64,000 bases of DNA from Roseivirga sp. UBA6052 (GTDB lineage: Bacteria; Bacteroidota; Bacteroidia; Cytophagales; Cyclobacteriaceae), in contig DIYO01000001.1 of NCBI GenBank assembly GCA_002427755.1, positions 868,001 to 932,000 on the forward strand, in the 5' to 3' direction. Under the pieces are notes generated by a model, which made no database searches, was not told where the DNA came from, and saw only the letters and a program-made list of their open reading frames with translations. The position numbers were made by a program, and so were the translations under genes. Shown here in pieces: positions 8,611 through 16,908 of this stretch (the stretch's first letter is position 1; every line of letters begins with the position of its first letter).

Positions 8611-8668
8611 TGCATTAAATAAGACATACTCTTTTTAGCAACTCTTATGTATTCTTAACTTGCAAGCT

Positions 8669-9358
8669 ATGCAAGAAGATATCAAGGTAATTAAGGGCCA
8701 CGAGCATATCCGTTACAGCCATGTGCATTACAATCATGAAGAAATGATTGAGAGAAGCACCAAATTCTATGATTGGATGGAAACCCGAAGATCTGTTCGA
8801 GAATTCTCTGACAAACCGGTTCCTAAAGAGGTAATTGAAAATGTAATCAAATCAGCCTCTACAGCACCTTCTGGTGCTCATAAGCAACCTTGGACCTTCT
8901 GTGTGGTAAGCAACAGTGAGATCAAAAAACAAATTCGAGAAGCAGCTGAAAAGGAAGAGTATGAAAGCTATACCAAGCGTATGAGTGAGGAATGGCTTGA
9001 TGATCTCAAACCTATGGCCACAGACTGGAATAAACCATTTCTAGAGTTAGCCCCTTATCTAATCATCGTTTTTAAAAGACCTTTTGAATACGATGCAGAA
9101 GGTAAAAAACACCAGAACTATTATGTAAATGAGTCTGTGGGTTTAGCAGCAGGCATGTTGATTACAGCAATACACGATGCCGGACTAGTTACACTTACCC
9201 ACACCCCGAGTCCGATGAATTTCTTGCAAAAGATTCTGGAAAGGCCCGATAATGAGAGACCTTTCTTGCTACTGCCAGTAGGCTATGAAGCTGAAGAGGT
9301 TTATGTACCAAACAACAAAAGAAAAGGCCTAGACGAAATAGCTGTTTTCTATGAATAG
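8669..9358 (+). CDS. Flavin-dependent iodotyrosine deiodinase-like nitroreductase
   Basis: I chose ATG 8669 (229 residues) over TTG 8660. The nitroreductase fold begins at TRRSVREF, and TAPSGAHKQPW marks the FMN site. Unlike ordinary nitroreductases it carries the active-site lid of iodotyrosine deiodinase: Glu97, Tyr101 and Lys122, with the same spacing (4 and 21 residues) as the Glu-Tyr-Lys triad that grips the amino acid zwitterion in mammalian IYD. The flanking KRM..W..DLK and LLLPVGY..E..VP..KRK blocks also match. The likely reaction is reductive dehalogenation of halotyrosines. The 3' end overlaps the next gene by 8 bases. Specificity is inferred from motif only. Confidence 0.8.
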   Translation: MQEDIKVIKGHEHIRYSHVHYNHEEMIERSTKFYDWMETRRSVREFSDKPVPKEVIENVIKSASTAPSGAHKQPWTFCVVSNSEIKKQIREAAEKEEYESYTKRMSEEWLDDLKPMATDWNKPFLELAPYLIIVFKRPFEYDAEGKKHQNYYVNESVGLAAGMLITAIHDAGLVTLTHTPSPMNFLQKILERPDNERPFLLLPVGYEAEEVYVPNNKRKGLDEIAVFYE

Positions 9359-10658
9359 GATTTTTGGGATCATATTAGTTGGTTGTCTTCTTGCTATTCC
9401 TTCCCTGGGCCAGAAGTATAAGAAAAAGCAGATGCTGAAAGACCTCAATACACTCGAGGGCTTTGAAAACGCTTTTATTGGGTTTGTCCTTTATGATACA
9501 GAGAAGGGTAAAATAGTAGCTGAGCAAAATGCTGACAAGCAAATGACCCCTGCCTCAGTTACGAAACTATATACGGCTTATGCTGCCCTTGATTATCTTC
9601 CTGAAGATTTAGTAGCTACTGAGTATACTATCAAAGGTGATTCTCTCATTTTTTGGAGTACCGGTTATCCGCTTAGCCTCCACCCTGATCATAGAGATTC
9701 TACATTAACCCATTTCCTCTATAGTTCAGATAAGAAACTTTATTACTGGCCTAGACCTTCCGAAGATGAACGCTTTGGTCCAGGCTGGGGCTGGGATGAT
9801 TATTCAGGGTACTATGGTGCCGAAAAATCACGCTTTCCGATCTATGGTAACAGTATTGAATTTATAGTCGACAACCAGAACCAGACATACAAATACAATC
9901 CAAGTTATCAAGGCATTCGCATATCTATTGATACGACAGAATCCAAAAGGGCTAGGGTTTCAAGAGATGAATCTTGGAACGAATTTAAAATTCAATTTGG
10001 AGAGGAAGGAATAGACACGCTCATTAGACCTTTCAAATACTCTGATCGACTTTTTGTGGAACTGCTGCAAAATGAAATCAATAAGGAGATTGAAATAGTT
10101 GATGATTTCGAGAGACCTGAGACAAATGAGAATCTTCTTGGTGTTAAACGAGATAGTTTGGTAAAATGGATGCTGCAACCGAGTGACAATCTGTTTGCCG
10201 AGCAATTTCACGTAATGATAGCGAGTGAAAAATCGGATACCTTAGGGGTGAACAGAAATCTAGATTATCTACTAGAGGAAAACGTATTTCTGAAGAACCT
10301 CGATTTGACAGAGGAGTTAACATGGCGTGATGGATCAGGGCTCACACGTTACAACATGTTCACACCCTCTAGTCTCTTTGTTCTCCTGTCTCAATTCAAG
10401 GAGAAATATGGCCTAGACTTTATGAAAGAGGTCCTACCTCAGGGGCAAACATCCGGCACAATTTCCGAGCTTTATTCGCCTTCAGTTTTTGCTAAAACCG
10501 GTACATTAAGTAACAATCATAGTCTGGCAGGCTATATCGAGACTGACAAAGGCAACACCATGATTTTTGTGATTATGGCGAATCACTACACAGTATCTAC
10601 TTCACACATCCGCAAACAGTTTGGTGTGATATTAGACAAAATTCAAAAGGCTTATTGA
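9351..10658 (+). CDS. D-alanyl-D-alanine carboxypeptidase/endopeptidase (PBP4, S13-like)
   Basis: A 435-residue secreted protein with signal peptide MNRIFGIILVGCLLAIPSLG. The penicillin-binding motifs are present in order: SxxK as SVTK (Ser69-Lys72), SxN as SDN near residue 278, and KTG near 383 in FAKTGTLSNNHS. This spacing, with a long inserted domain between SxxK and SxN, is that of PBP4/DacB class C enzymes, which trim or cleave peptidoglycan cross-links in the periplasm. It overlaps the deiodinase-like gene by 8 bases, so the two are likely cotranscribed though functionally unrelated. Confidence 0.88.
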   Translation: MNRIFGIILVGCLLAIPSLGQKYKKKQMLKDLNTLEGFENAFIGFVLYDTEKGKIVAEQNADKQMTPASVTKLYTAYAALDYLPEDLVATEYTIKGDSLIFWSTGYPLSLHPDHRDSTLTHFLYSSDKKLYYWPRPSEDERFGPGWGWDDYSGYYGAEKSRFPIYGNSIEFIVDNQNQTYKYNPSYQGIRISIDTTESKRARVSRDESWNEFKIQFGEEGIDTLIRPFKYSDRLFVELLQNEINKEIEIVDDFERPETNENLLGVKRDSLVKWMLQPSDNLFAEQFHVMIASEKSDTLGVNRNLDYLLEENVFLKNLDLTEELTWRDGSGLTRYNMFTPSSLFVLLSQFKEKYGLDFMKEVLPQGQTSGTISELYSPSVFAKTGTLSNNHSLAGYIETDKGNTMIFVIMANHYTVSTSHIRKQFGVILDKIQKAY

Positions 10659-10680
10659 ATAGCGTAAAGCGAAATGAACG

Positions 10681-10836
10681 TCATTGAGAGGAAGTTTACG
10701 ACTGCGCAATCTCCCAAATGAATATCCAGACTCTTCGCATAGCTCAGAGATGCGTTCTTAATTTTTTTCTCTTTTATACGTATTCCTGAGCAAAGCGAAG
10801 GATCTCGAACCTGGGGCTTCCGTCATCCGCCTCCCG
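10681..10836. repeat. Degenerate interspersed repeat fragments
   Basis: The 278-base gap 10659-10936 holds no ORF. Bases 10681-10715 resemble the left arm of the palindromic repeat seen at 35931 and 37537 (GTCATTG-GAGGAA ... GCAATCTCC), but the right arm is lost. A second repeat-like piece, CCTGAGCAAAGCGAAGGATC, lies at 10787-10806. The rest (10807-10936) is C-rich with no clear structure. These look like decayed copies. Confidence 0.5.
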
Positions 10837-10936
10837 TCTTCCTTCACCCAGCATCCTGCATTCCCACCACTCTTAAAAAACTTTCAGGCACTCTCCTATC
10901 TGCTTGCTAAATTCAGACTTATTCAAACCTTAAATC

Positions 10937-13900
10937 ATGCTGAAAAGAATTCTTGCATTGGGTGTACTTATCTGTTTCTATCAAACAGCTTTAGCCCAAA
11001 TCACATCTGAATCTTTAAATGGATTGACCTTTAGAAACATTGGTCCTGCCACCATGAGTGGTAGAGTTGTTGACCTAGCCGTGGTCGAGAACGATCCATA
11101 TACTTTCTACATCGCCACTGCAACAGGCGGAGTATGGAAAACTACCAATAACGGCATCACCATGAAGCCTGTTTTTGAAAATGAAAACACGCATTCTGTC
11201 GGTGCCATAGCTGTTAATCAGGCCTATCCTAACATTGTATGGGTTGGTACAGGTGAAAGAGCCAATCGCCAAAGCTCCGGATGGGGAGATGGAATGTACA
11301 AGTCACACGATGGTGGTGAAACTTGGGAACATGTAGGACTCAAAGACTCTCACCATATTGGACGAATTGCGCTTCACCCAACAGACTCAAATACAGTTTA
11401 TGTAGCAGCCATGGGTCACTTATGGGGTGCCAATAACGAAAGAGGCTTATACAAAACCACCAATGGTGGAAAAACATGGGATCGCATCATTTACATAGAT
11501 GATGACACGGGTGTTGTTGATGTGGCTTTAGACCCAAGCAACCCAAACATTGTTTATGCTGCAACTTATCAAAGAAGAAGAAAGCCTTTCGGTTTTCATG
11601 GTGGCGGCCCAGGATCAGGGCTTCACAAGTCTACAGATGGCGGTAAAACTTGGAAAGAATTAAGAAACGGCCTGCCTGAAGGCGATTATGGCCGTATTGG
11701 CATCTCTATCTTTAGAGGAGATCCGAATGTAGTTTTTGCCTCAGTAGAGCAAGGCTATCAGTATAATGCTTCAACAGCTTATAATGAAAGAAGAGCCGGT
11801 CTATACAGATCGAAAGACAAAGGTGAGTCTTGGGAATTCATGAGTGATTGGAACCCAAGACCAATGTATGCCAGTCAGCCTTTGGTTGACCCGAGTGATC
11901 AGTCACGTATCTATATGATGAACCAATACAGCTATTCTAGCGATAGTGGTAGAACTTTCAGACCTCAGCGTCAATCACTGCATGGAGATGATAGAATCTT
12001 CTGGGTGAACCCTAAAGACTCTCGTCATGTAATGAAAGGTGACGATGGTGGTTTAGGTATTTCTTATGACCGTGGTTTGACTTGGTTATGGATAAACAAC
12101 TTACCTGTTTCTCAATACTATAGAGTGGCTGTAGACATGGCTAAGCCATACAATGTTTATGGTGGTTTACAAGACAATGGTAGCTGGAGAGGCCCGAGTG
12201 AGACCTACAGATCTGAAGGTATTTTGAATCAAGATTGGAAAAAACTTGGTGGTGGAGATGGCTTCTTAAACTTAGTACATCATACCAATCAAGACTTGGT
12301 ATACACTGAATCTCAATACCTAGGCCTAAGCATGCTGAACATGAAAACGGGCCGTAGAATGTCTATCAGACCAGGCGATCCTGAAGGTAGAATTGGCGCA
12401 AGAAGAAACTGGAATTCTTGGGGTCCTGGAACTCCTGAACCTGAATTAGGAAATGCAATGGAACCAGCTAACTGGGATGGCCCATTCTTCCTTTCTTACC
12501 ATGATCCGAATACGATTTATGCAGGAACGGAGCAACTTTGGAAAAGTACCGATGGCGGTGCAACCTGGACTACTCTGGGTAACCTTACTACAAGAGTGAA
12601 TAGAAGAGAATTGACCATTATGGGGCAAAGAGCAGATACCTCAACTGCTTCGCTTGATGATGGTATTCCTTACTACCCTACCTTAACTGCAGTGGCAGAA
12701 GATCGATTCAAGCAAGGACATCTATACGTAGGTACCGATGATGGTCTTATTCAAGTTTCGCACGATGATGGAAAGACTTGGATGGACGTAACGAGCCAAT
12801 TTGGTGGACTACCTAAAGAAACTTGGATAAATACAATTGATGTTTCGTCTCACACGGCTGGAACTGCATTTATTGCGATCAACAATTATCGAAATGACGA
12901 TTTCAATAACTACATCTACAAAACAACCGACTTTGGTAAAACGTGGACTTCTATTGAAGGTGATTTGCCTGCTGATCGCGTTGCGAGAGTAGTGCGTGAA
13001 GACCCTAAGAATCCAAACGTACTTTATCTCGGTACAGAGATTGGTTTATTCTTTTCTCATAATGGTGGAAAAAACTGGGTTGAGCTAAGATCTAATATGC
13101 CTACCCTTCCATTCAATGACCTAGTCATTCACCCTAGAGACAATGATTTAGTATTAGGAACCCACGGACGAGGTGTTTGGATTTTAGATAATATCAATGC
13201 GCTACAAGAGATGGACGATGTTTCGGGCAATGCACATCTATTCACCATTGCTGATGCTGAGATGATTAACTACACCAGAGATGGGGCGCATACCGGAGAA
13301 ATGTTCTACAGAGGCCAAAACCCTTCAAGAGGTGTAATGATCGACTATTACCTAGCTGATTCCGTTGACAGAAAGGAAATCAAAATTGAAATCTTAGATG
13401 TAGACGGTAATCTGGTAAACACGGTAAATGCGAGAAACACGCCTGGTGTGCATCGTGTGCTTTGGAGTTTTAAGCACCAAGCCTTCCAACCAGCCCAGAG
13501 CAATAGAGGCTCAAGGGGCAGAAGAGGTTTTGGATTGAGCGGGCCAATCGCAATGCCTGGAGTTTACACCGCTAAGCTGACTGTTAATGGAGAATCTATG
13601 GAACAACAGTTCAGAATTATGGATGACCCAAGAATTGAAGTAGATATTCAAGTGAGAAGATCTTGGACTGAATCTCTCTTTACTATCGGAGCTCTTTCAG
13701 AACAGTTTAACAAAGAACAATATGCAGCACAGCAAATGGGCTGGCACTTAGACAAGCTAGATAAGGAAGGCATTGCGTATGATGAAGGCACTGCCGCTAA
13801 GGTTCGTGAATTGAACAGAAAATACAGAGAACTAGGTAGCAGAATCAGGTCTCTATACTTTGGAGCAAGTAGCTGGATTGGCCCATGGACCGGTGATCAA

Positions 13901-14032
13901 AAAGCACAATTCGAATATTATACCAGCATGATGCCTAAACTAGGAGCAGAAAGAGATGCACTGATTAAAACCGCTGTGCCTCGTTTAAATAAAGGTTTGA
14001 AGAAAGACATGCGATTAACAATCTCAGAGTAA
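10937..14032 (+). CDS. Asp-box/VPS10 (sortilin-like) beta-propeller protein
   Basis: A 1031-residue exported protein (signal MLKRILALGVLICFYQTALAQ) made mainly of Asp-box hairpins, S/T-x-D-x-G-x-T/S-W. I count about nine, including SHDGGETW (near 123), TTNGGKTW (near 172), STDGGKTW (near 231), SKDKGESW, SYDRGLTW, STDGGATW, SHDDGKTW, TTDFGKTW and SHNGGKNW (near 710). This fits two beta-propellers (residues about 25-760), then Ig-like and helical C-terminal domains with an Arg/Gly-rich loop near 858-866. Such VPS10-like proteins are common in Bacteroidota and of unknown substrate; they may be hydrolases or peptide binders. Twelve bases separate it from the S10 peptidase gene, indicating one operon. 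Confidence 0.85.
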   Translation: MLKRILALGVLICFYQTALAQITSESLNGLTFRNIGPATMSGRVVDLAVVENDPYTFYIATATGGVWKTTNNGITMKPVFENENTHSVGAIAVNQAYPNIVWVGTGERANRQSSGWGDGMYKSHDGGETWEHVGLKDSHHIGRIALHPTDSNTVYVAAMGHLWGANNERGLYKTTNGGKTWDRIIYIDDDTGVVDVALDPSNPNIVYAATYQRRRKPFGFHGGGPGSGLHKSTDGGKTWKELRNGLPEGDYGRIGISIFRGDPNVVFASVEQGYQYNASTAYNERRAGLYRSKDKGESWEFMSDWNPRPMYASQPLVDPSDQSRIYMMNQYSYSSDSGRTFRPQRQSLHGDDRIFWVNPKDSRHVMKGDDGGLGISYDRGLTWLWINNLPVSQYYRVAVDMAKPYNVYGGLQDNGSWRGPSETYRSEGILNQDWKKLGGGDGFLNLVHHTNQDLVYTESQYLGLSMLNMKTGRRMSIRPGDPEGRIGARRNWNSWGPGTPEPELGNAMEPANWDGPFFLSYHDPNTIYAGTEQLWKSTDGGATWTTLGNLTTRVNRRELTIMGQRADTSTASLDDGIPYYPTLTAVAEDRFKQGHLYVGTDDGLIQVSHDDGKTWMDVTSQFGGLPKETWINTIDVSSHTAGTAFIAINNYRNDDFNNYIYKTTDFGKTWTSIEGDLPADRVARVVREDPKNPNVLYLGTEIGLFFSHNGGKNWVELRSNMPTLPFNDLVIHPRDNDLVLGTHGRGVWILDNINALQEMDDVSGNAHLFTIADAEMINYTRDGAHTGEMFYRGQNPSRGVMIDYYLADSVDRKEIKIEILDVDGNLVNTVNARNTPGVHRVLWSFKHQAFQPAQSNRGSRGRRGFGLSGPIAMPGVYTAKLTVNGESMEQQFRIMDDPRIEVDIQVRRSWTESLFTIGALSEQFNKEQYAAQQMGWHLDKLDKEGIAYDEGTAAKVRELNRKYRELGSRIRSLYFGASSWIGPWTGDQKAQFEYYTSMMPKLGAERDALIKTAVPRLNKGLKKDMRLTISE

Positions 14033-14044
14033 ACTCCAACCCAA

Positions 14045-15520
14045 ATGAAGAGAAATATTTATAGCGCTTTCCTTTTTCTGCTGGCTGTAACACTCATTGG
14101 CCAAGACAGAAAAATACCTGTCGAATCAAAATTTGAGACAAATGATGAAGTAGTAATAAAAGGCAAGAAAGTACCTTTTAAAGCTACTGCCGGAACACAA
14201 CCGGTATGGTCGAACGATGGTCATCCGGTAGCCACTTTATTTTACACCTACTATGAGAGAACAGATGTTTCTGATAAAGATGCTAGACCTTTAGTGATCT
14301 CCTTCAATGGTGGTCCTGGATCAGCTTCTGTATGGATGCACCTAGCCTATACAGGCCCAAGAATTCTCAAGATAGATGATGAAGGTTATCCCATACAGCC
14401 CTATGGTGTAAAGGACAATCCACATTCCATTTTAGATGTAGCCGATATTGTATTCGTTAACCCAGTAAATACGGGGTATTCAAGAATTGTAGACCCAAAG
14501 GCCAATAGAAAACAATTCTTTGGGGTTAATCAAGACATCAAATATCTGGCAGAGTGGATCAACACATTTGTTACCAGAAACAACCGTTGGAATTCTCCTA
14601 AGTATTTGATTGGAGAAAGTTACGGAACAACAAGAGTATCAGGACTTTCGCTCGAACTTCAGAACAACCAATGGATGTTCTTAAACGGGGTAATTCTCGT
14701 CTCACCTACTGAGTTAGGCATCGATCGTAGCGGCCCTGTAGAAATGGCGAACAGACTGCCATACTTTACAGCAGCAGCTTGGTACCACAAACAATTGCCT
14801 GCAGATCTACAGAGTAAAGATCTAGACGAAGTCTTGGCCATGTCGGAATCCTACACTCAGAATGAACTACTACCAGTATTGGCTAAAGGTTGGATGGCAA
14901 CTGATACTGAAAAGAATGAGGCGATCAGGAACTTCTCTAAGTATTCAGGCTTAAGTGAAGCTGTTATTCGAGATCATAACCTAGATGTACCGGAAAGCTT
15001 TTTCTGGAAGGACCTATTGAGAGATGAAGGATTTACTGTAGGGAGATTGGATTCTCGATATAAAGGGATTGACCGGATGGCTGCAGGCATGAGACCTGAT
15101 TATAATTCAGAATTGGACTCTTGGCTACACTCCTTCACTCCGGCAATTAATTCTTATTTCAAAAACTATCTGAAATTTGAGACCGATGTAAAATACAACA
15201 TGTTTGGGCCAGTGAGTCCTTGGGATAGAAGTGGAGATAATACAGGTGAAAATTTACGTCAGGCCATGGCTATGAATCCATACTTACACGTAATGACGCA
15301 GTCTGGTTATTACGATGGGGCTACAACCTATTACAATGCCAAGTACAATATGTGGCATATGGATCCGAGTGGTAGACTGAAAGACCGTATGAGCTTTAAA
15401 GGCTACAGATCAGGACATATGATGTATCTAAGAGCAGAGGACCTTAAGAATGCGAATGACGACATTCGCGACTTCATTCAAAAGTCCTTACCTGCTGCAG
15501 GTACACCAGCGAAATACTAA
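14045..15520 (+). CDS. S10-family serine carboxypeptidase-like peptidase
   Basis: The 491-residue protein has a signal peptide (MKRNIYSAFLFLLAVTLIGQ) and the alpha/beta-hydrolase core of peptidase family S10. The substrate/oxyanion motif NGGPGSASVWMH is at 88-99, the nucleophile motif GESYG at 190-194 (Ser192), the catalytic Asp is in SGYYDGAT (Asp424), and His in SGHMMYL (His458). Bacterial members are periplasmic peptidases cleaving from the C-terminus of peptides. It follows the Asp-box protein closely and is followed by a terminator. Confidence 0.9.
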   Translation: MKRNIYSAFLFLLAVTLIGQDRKIPVESKFETNDEVVIKGKKVPFKATAGTQPVWSNDGHPVATLFYTYYERTDVSDKDARPLVISFNGGPGSASVWMHLAYTGPRILKIDDEGYPIQPYGVKDNPHSILDVADIVFVNPVNTGYSRIVDPKANRKQFFGVNQDIKYLAEWINTFVTRNNRWNSPKYLIGESYGTTRVSGLSLELQNNQWMFLNGVILVSPTELGIDRSGPVEMANRLPYFTAAAWYHKQLPADLQSKDLDEVLAMSESYTQNELLPVLAKGWMATDTEKNEAIRNFSKYSGLSEAVIRDHNLDVPESFFWKDLLRDEGFTVGRLDSRYKGIDRMAAGMRPDYNSELDSWLHSFTPAINSYFKNYLKFETDVKYNMFGPVSPWDRSGDNTGENLRQAMAMNPYLHVMTQSGYYDGATTYYNAKYNMWHMDPSGRLKDRMSFKGYRSGHMMYLRAEDLKNANDDIRDFIQKSLPAAGTPAKY

Positions 15521-15571
15521 ATCTCAATTCATTACCCATTGATGTGGGCGTGATATTAATATATTGTTATT

Positions 15572-15598
15572 GCCGGCTCCTTAGAGTCGGCTTTTTTT
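15572..15598 (+). terminator. Intrinsic terminator after the S10 peptidase gene
   Basis: Stem GCCGGCT / AGTCGGC (7 bp with one G-U pair, loop CCTTAG) followed by seven T. Confidence 0.85.
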
Positions 15599-15665
15599 AA
15601 TTTATACTTTAATTAGGGCAGGTAATATTCAAATTCAGTAGGCGTTAAAATTTGAAAACTGAAAC

Positions 15666-16106
15666 ATGAAAACGAATAGACTCTTTGTAGCCATCGCTAC
15701 CGTTTCTTTCTTATCCATACTAAGTGCTTGCGACCCTATTGTCGACTATGAAAAGGCCATTTTTAATTCGACTGACAGTGAGCTACTCTTGGTGCGCAAC
15801 AACCCCATTCCGTTTGACGATCAAGATGTAAGCTACTCTCAATCCATACTTTTAGATAGCGCTATTATTCCTGTGAATGGACGCCAGCTTTTAAACGGTG
15901 GATTTGACATTGGAGGATCAGTTGAAGCATTTACGGATTGCCCCGGATTAGAGGAAGGCGATTCAATTTTTGTTTGGGTGAGAGATGGTGCGAGTCAACG
16001 ATTAGCATTGACTATAACCAAAGACAACTTTGTAGGCACCCATAGAGAAATCTCAAATGACCAATGTGAATGCGTATTTGAGATCACTGATAGTCTATTA
16101 GACTAA
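15666..16106 (+). CDS. Hypothetical lipoprotein
   Basis: A 146-residue protein with a lipoprotein signal ending in ILSAC (Cys near residue 22). The mature part is predicted to be beta-rich and holds three further Cys residues, one in DCPGLEEGD and a pair in NDQCECVFE near the C-terminus, which could form disulfides in the periplasm. No known family is recognised. It is monocistronic by spacing, with a terminator upstream. Confidence 0.6.
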   Translation: MKTNRLFVAIATVSFLSILSACDPIVDYEKAIFNSTDSELLLVRNNPIPFDDQDVSYSQSILLDSAIIPVNGRQLLNGGFDIGGSVEAFTDCPGLEEGDSIFVWVRDGASQRLALTITKDNFVGTHREISNDQCECVFEITDSLLD

Positions 16107-16172
16107 ACCCGACACAAGTCATAAGATGATCTAATAGGTTAGAACTCACTGGAGCATTGTTTATCTTCAGAA

Positions 16173-16751
16173 ATGAGTCCAAAGCAAACAGGCATTATCG
16201 GTATCGCGGCTGTTGCCTTATTCTTCATTAACCTGCTCATCTTTGGACTACTCCATCCTGATTTCAATTTCCTGACAGATTATATAAGTAAGCTAGGGTA
16301 CAAAGGTACCGCGTTAGCACTTTGGTGGAATGTTTTGGGTTTTGGCCTAACAGGCATACTACTCTCCACTTTTGGACTTTTTTATGGCCACTTAGTAAAA
16401 GACAAATTGGCTGGAGCTCTGCTATCACTATTTGGGTTGGGCTTTATGTTTACGGCCATACCTTTTGATTTAGCGAATGAAACCGCAGGGGTTTCCAAGG
16501 CACATATCTTGGCCATTACACTAGGTTTAGCGGCTTGGTTATTTGGCTTGGCGCGTTTGGGTTATAACAAAAGTCTAAGCGCGAGAGTACGCAAGAGTGC
16601 CAATATTGCCGCGGGCATTTTAGGTGTTTTTATGATAGGCAGCATGTTAGAGTTATGGTCTCAACCTATTGCCCAAAGGTTGGTGTTTGCCGTTGTCTTT
16701 GGCTGGACATTAGTAAGTGCTCTGGCGCTTCTATCAAACGACAACAAGTGA
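16173..16751 (+). CDS. DUF998 membrane protein
   Basis: The 192-residue protein has six hydrophobic segments and the DUF998 pattern: an N-terminal helix, then HPDFNFLTDYISKLGYKG at residues 28-45 (the 'D.ISxLG' signature), and PFDLANETAG near 98-107. These are inner-membrane proteins of unknown function distantly related in fold to FAR-17a/AIG1-like or cytochrome-type helical bundles. No operon partner is evident. Start ATG 16173 gives the expected N-terminal membrane helix. Confidence 0.75.
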   Translation: MSPKQTGIIGIAAVALFFINLLIFGLLHPDFNFLTDYISKLGYKGTALALWWNVLGFGLTGILLSTFGLFYGHLVKDKLAGALLSLFGLGFMFTAIPFDLANETAGVSKAHILAITLGLAAWLFGLARLGYNKSLSARVRKSANIAAGILGVFMIGSMLELWSQPIAQRLVFAVVFGWTLVSALALLSNDNK

Positions 16752-16873
16752 TTACAATCGTTTAAAAATGAATAAAATAATGACACTTTCAGTAAATATT
16801 AAAACAGGCTTTTCTAGCTTTAATAGCACTTTTTAAGTATTTATATGGGATATATCGCTTAAATTTATGAGCG

Positions 16874-16890
16874 TTATACAACGTTGGGCA
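16874..16890 (+). other. attC-like right half-site (core GTTGGGC)
   Basis: TTATACA followed by ACGTTGGGCA contains GTTGGGC at 16883-16889, an exact match to the integron R' consensus GTTRRRY. Cassette recombination would cut between the G and TTGGGC. No matching left half (GCCCAAC with GTGTATA) is visible in the 120 bases upstream. Confidence 0.5.
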
Positions 16891-16908
16891 TAATTAAACC
16901 AAATAACA

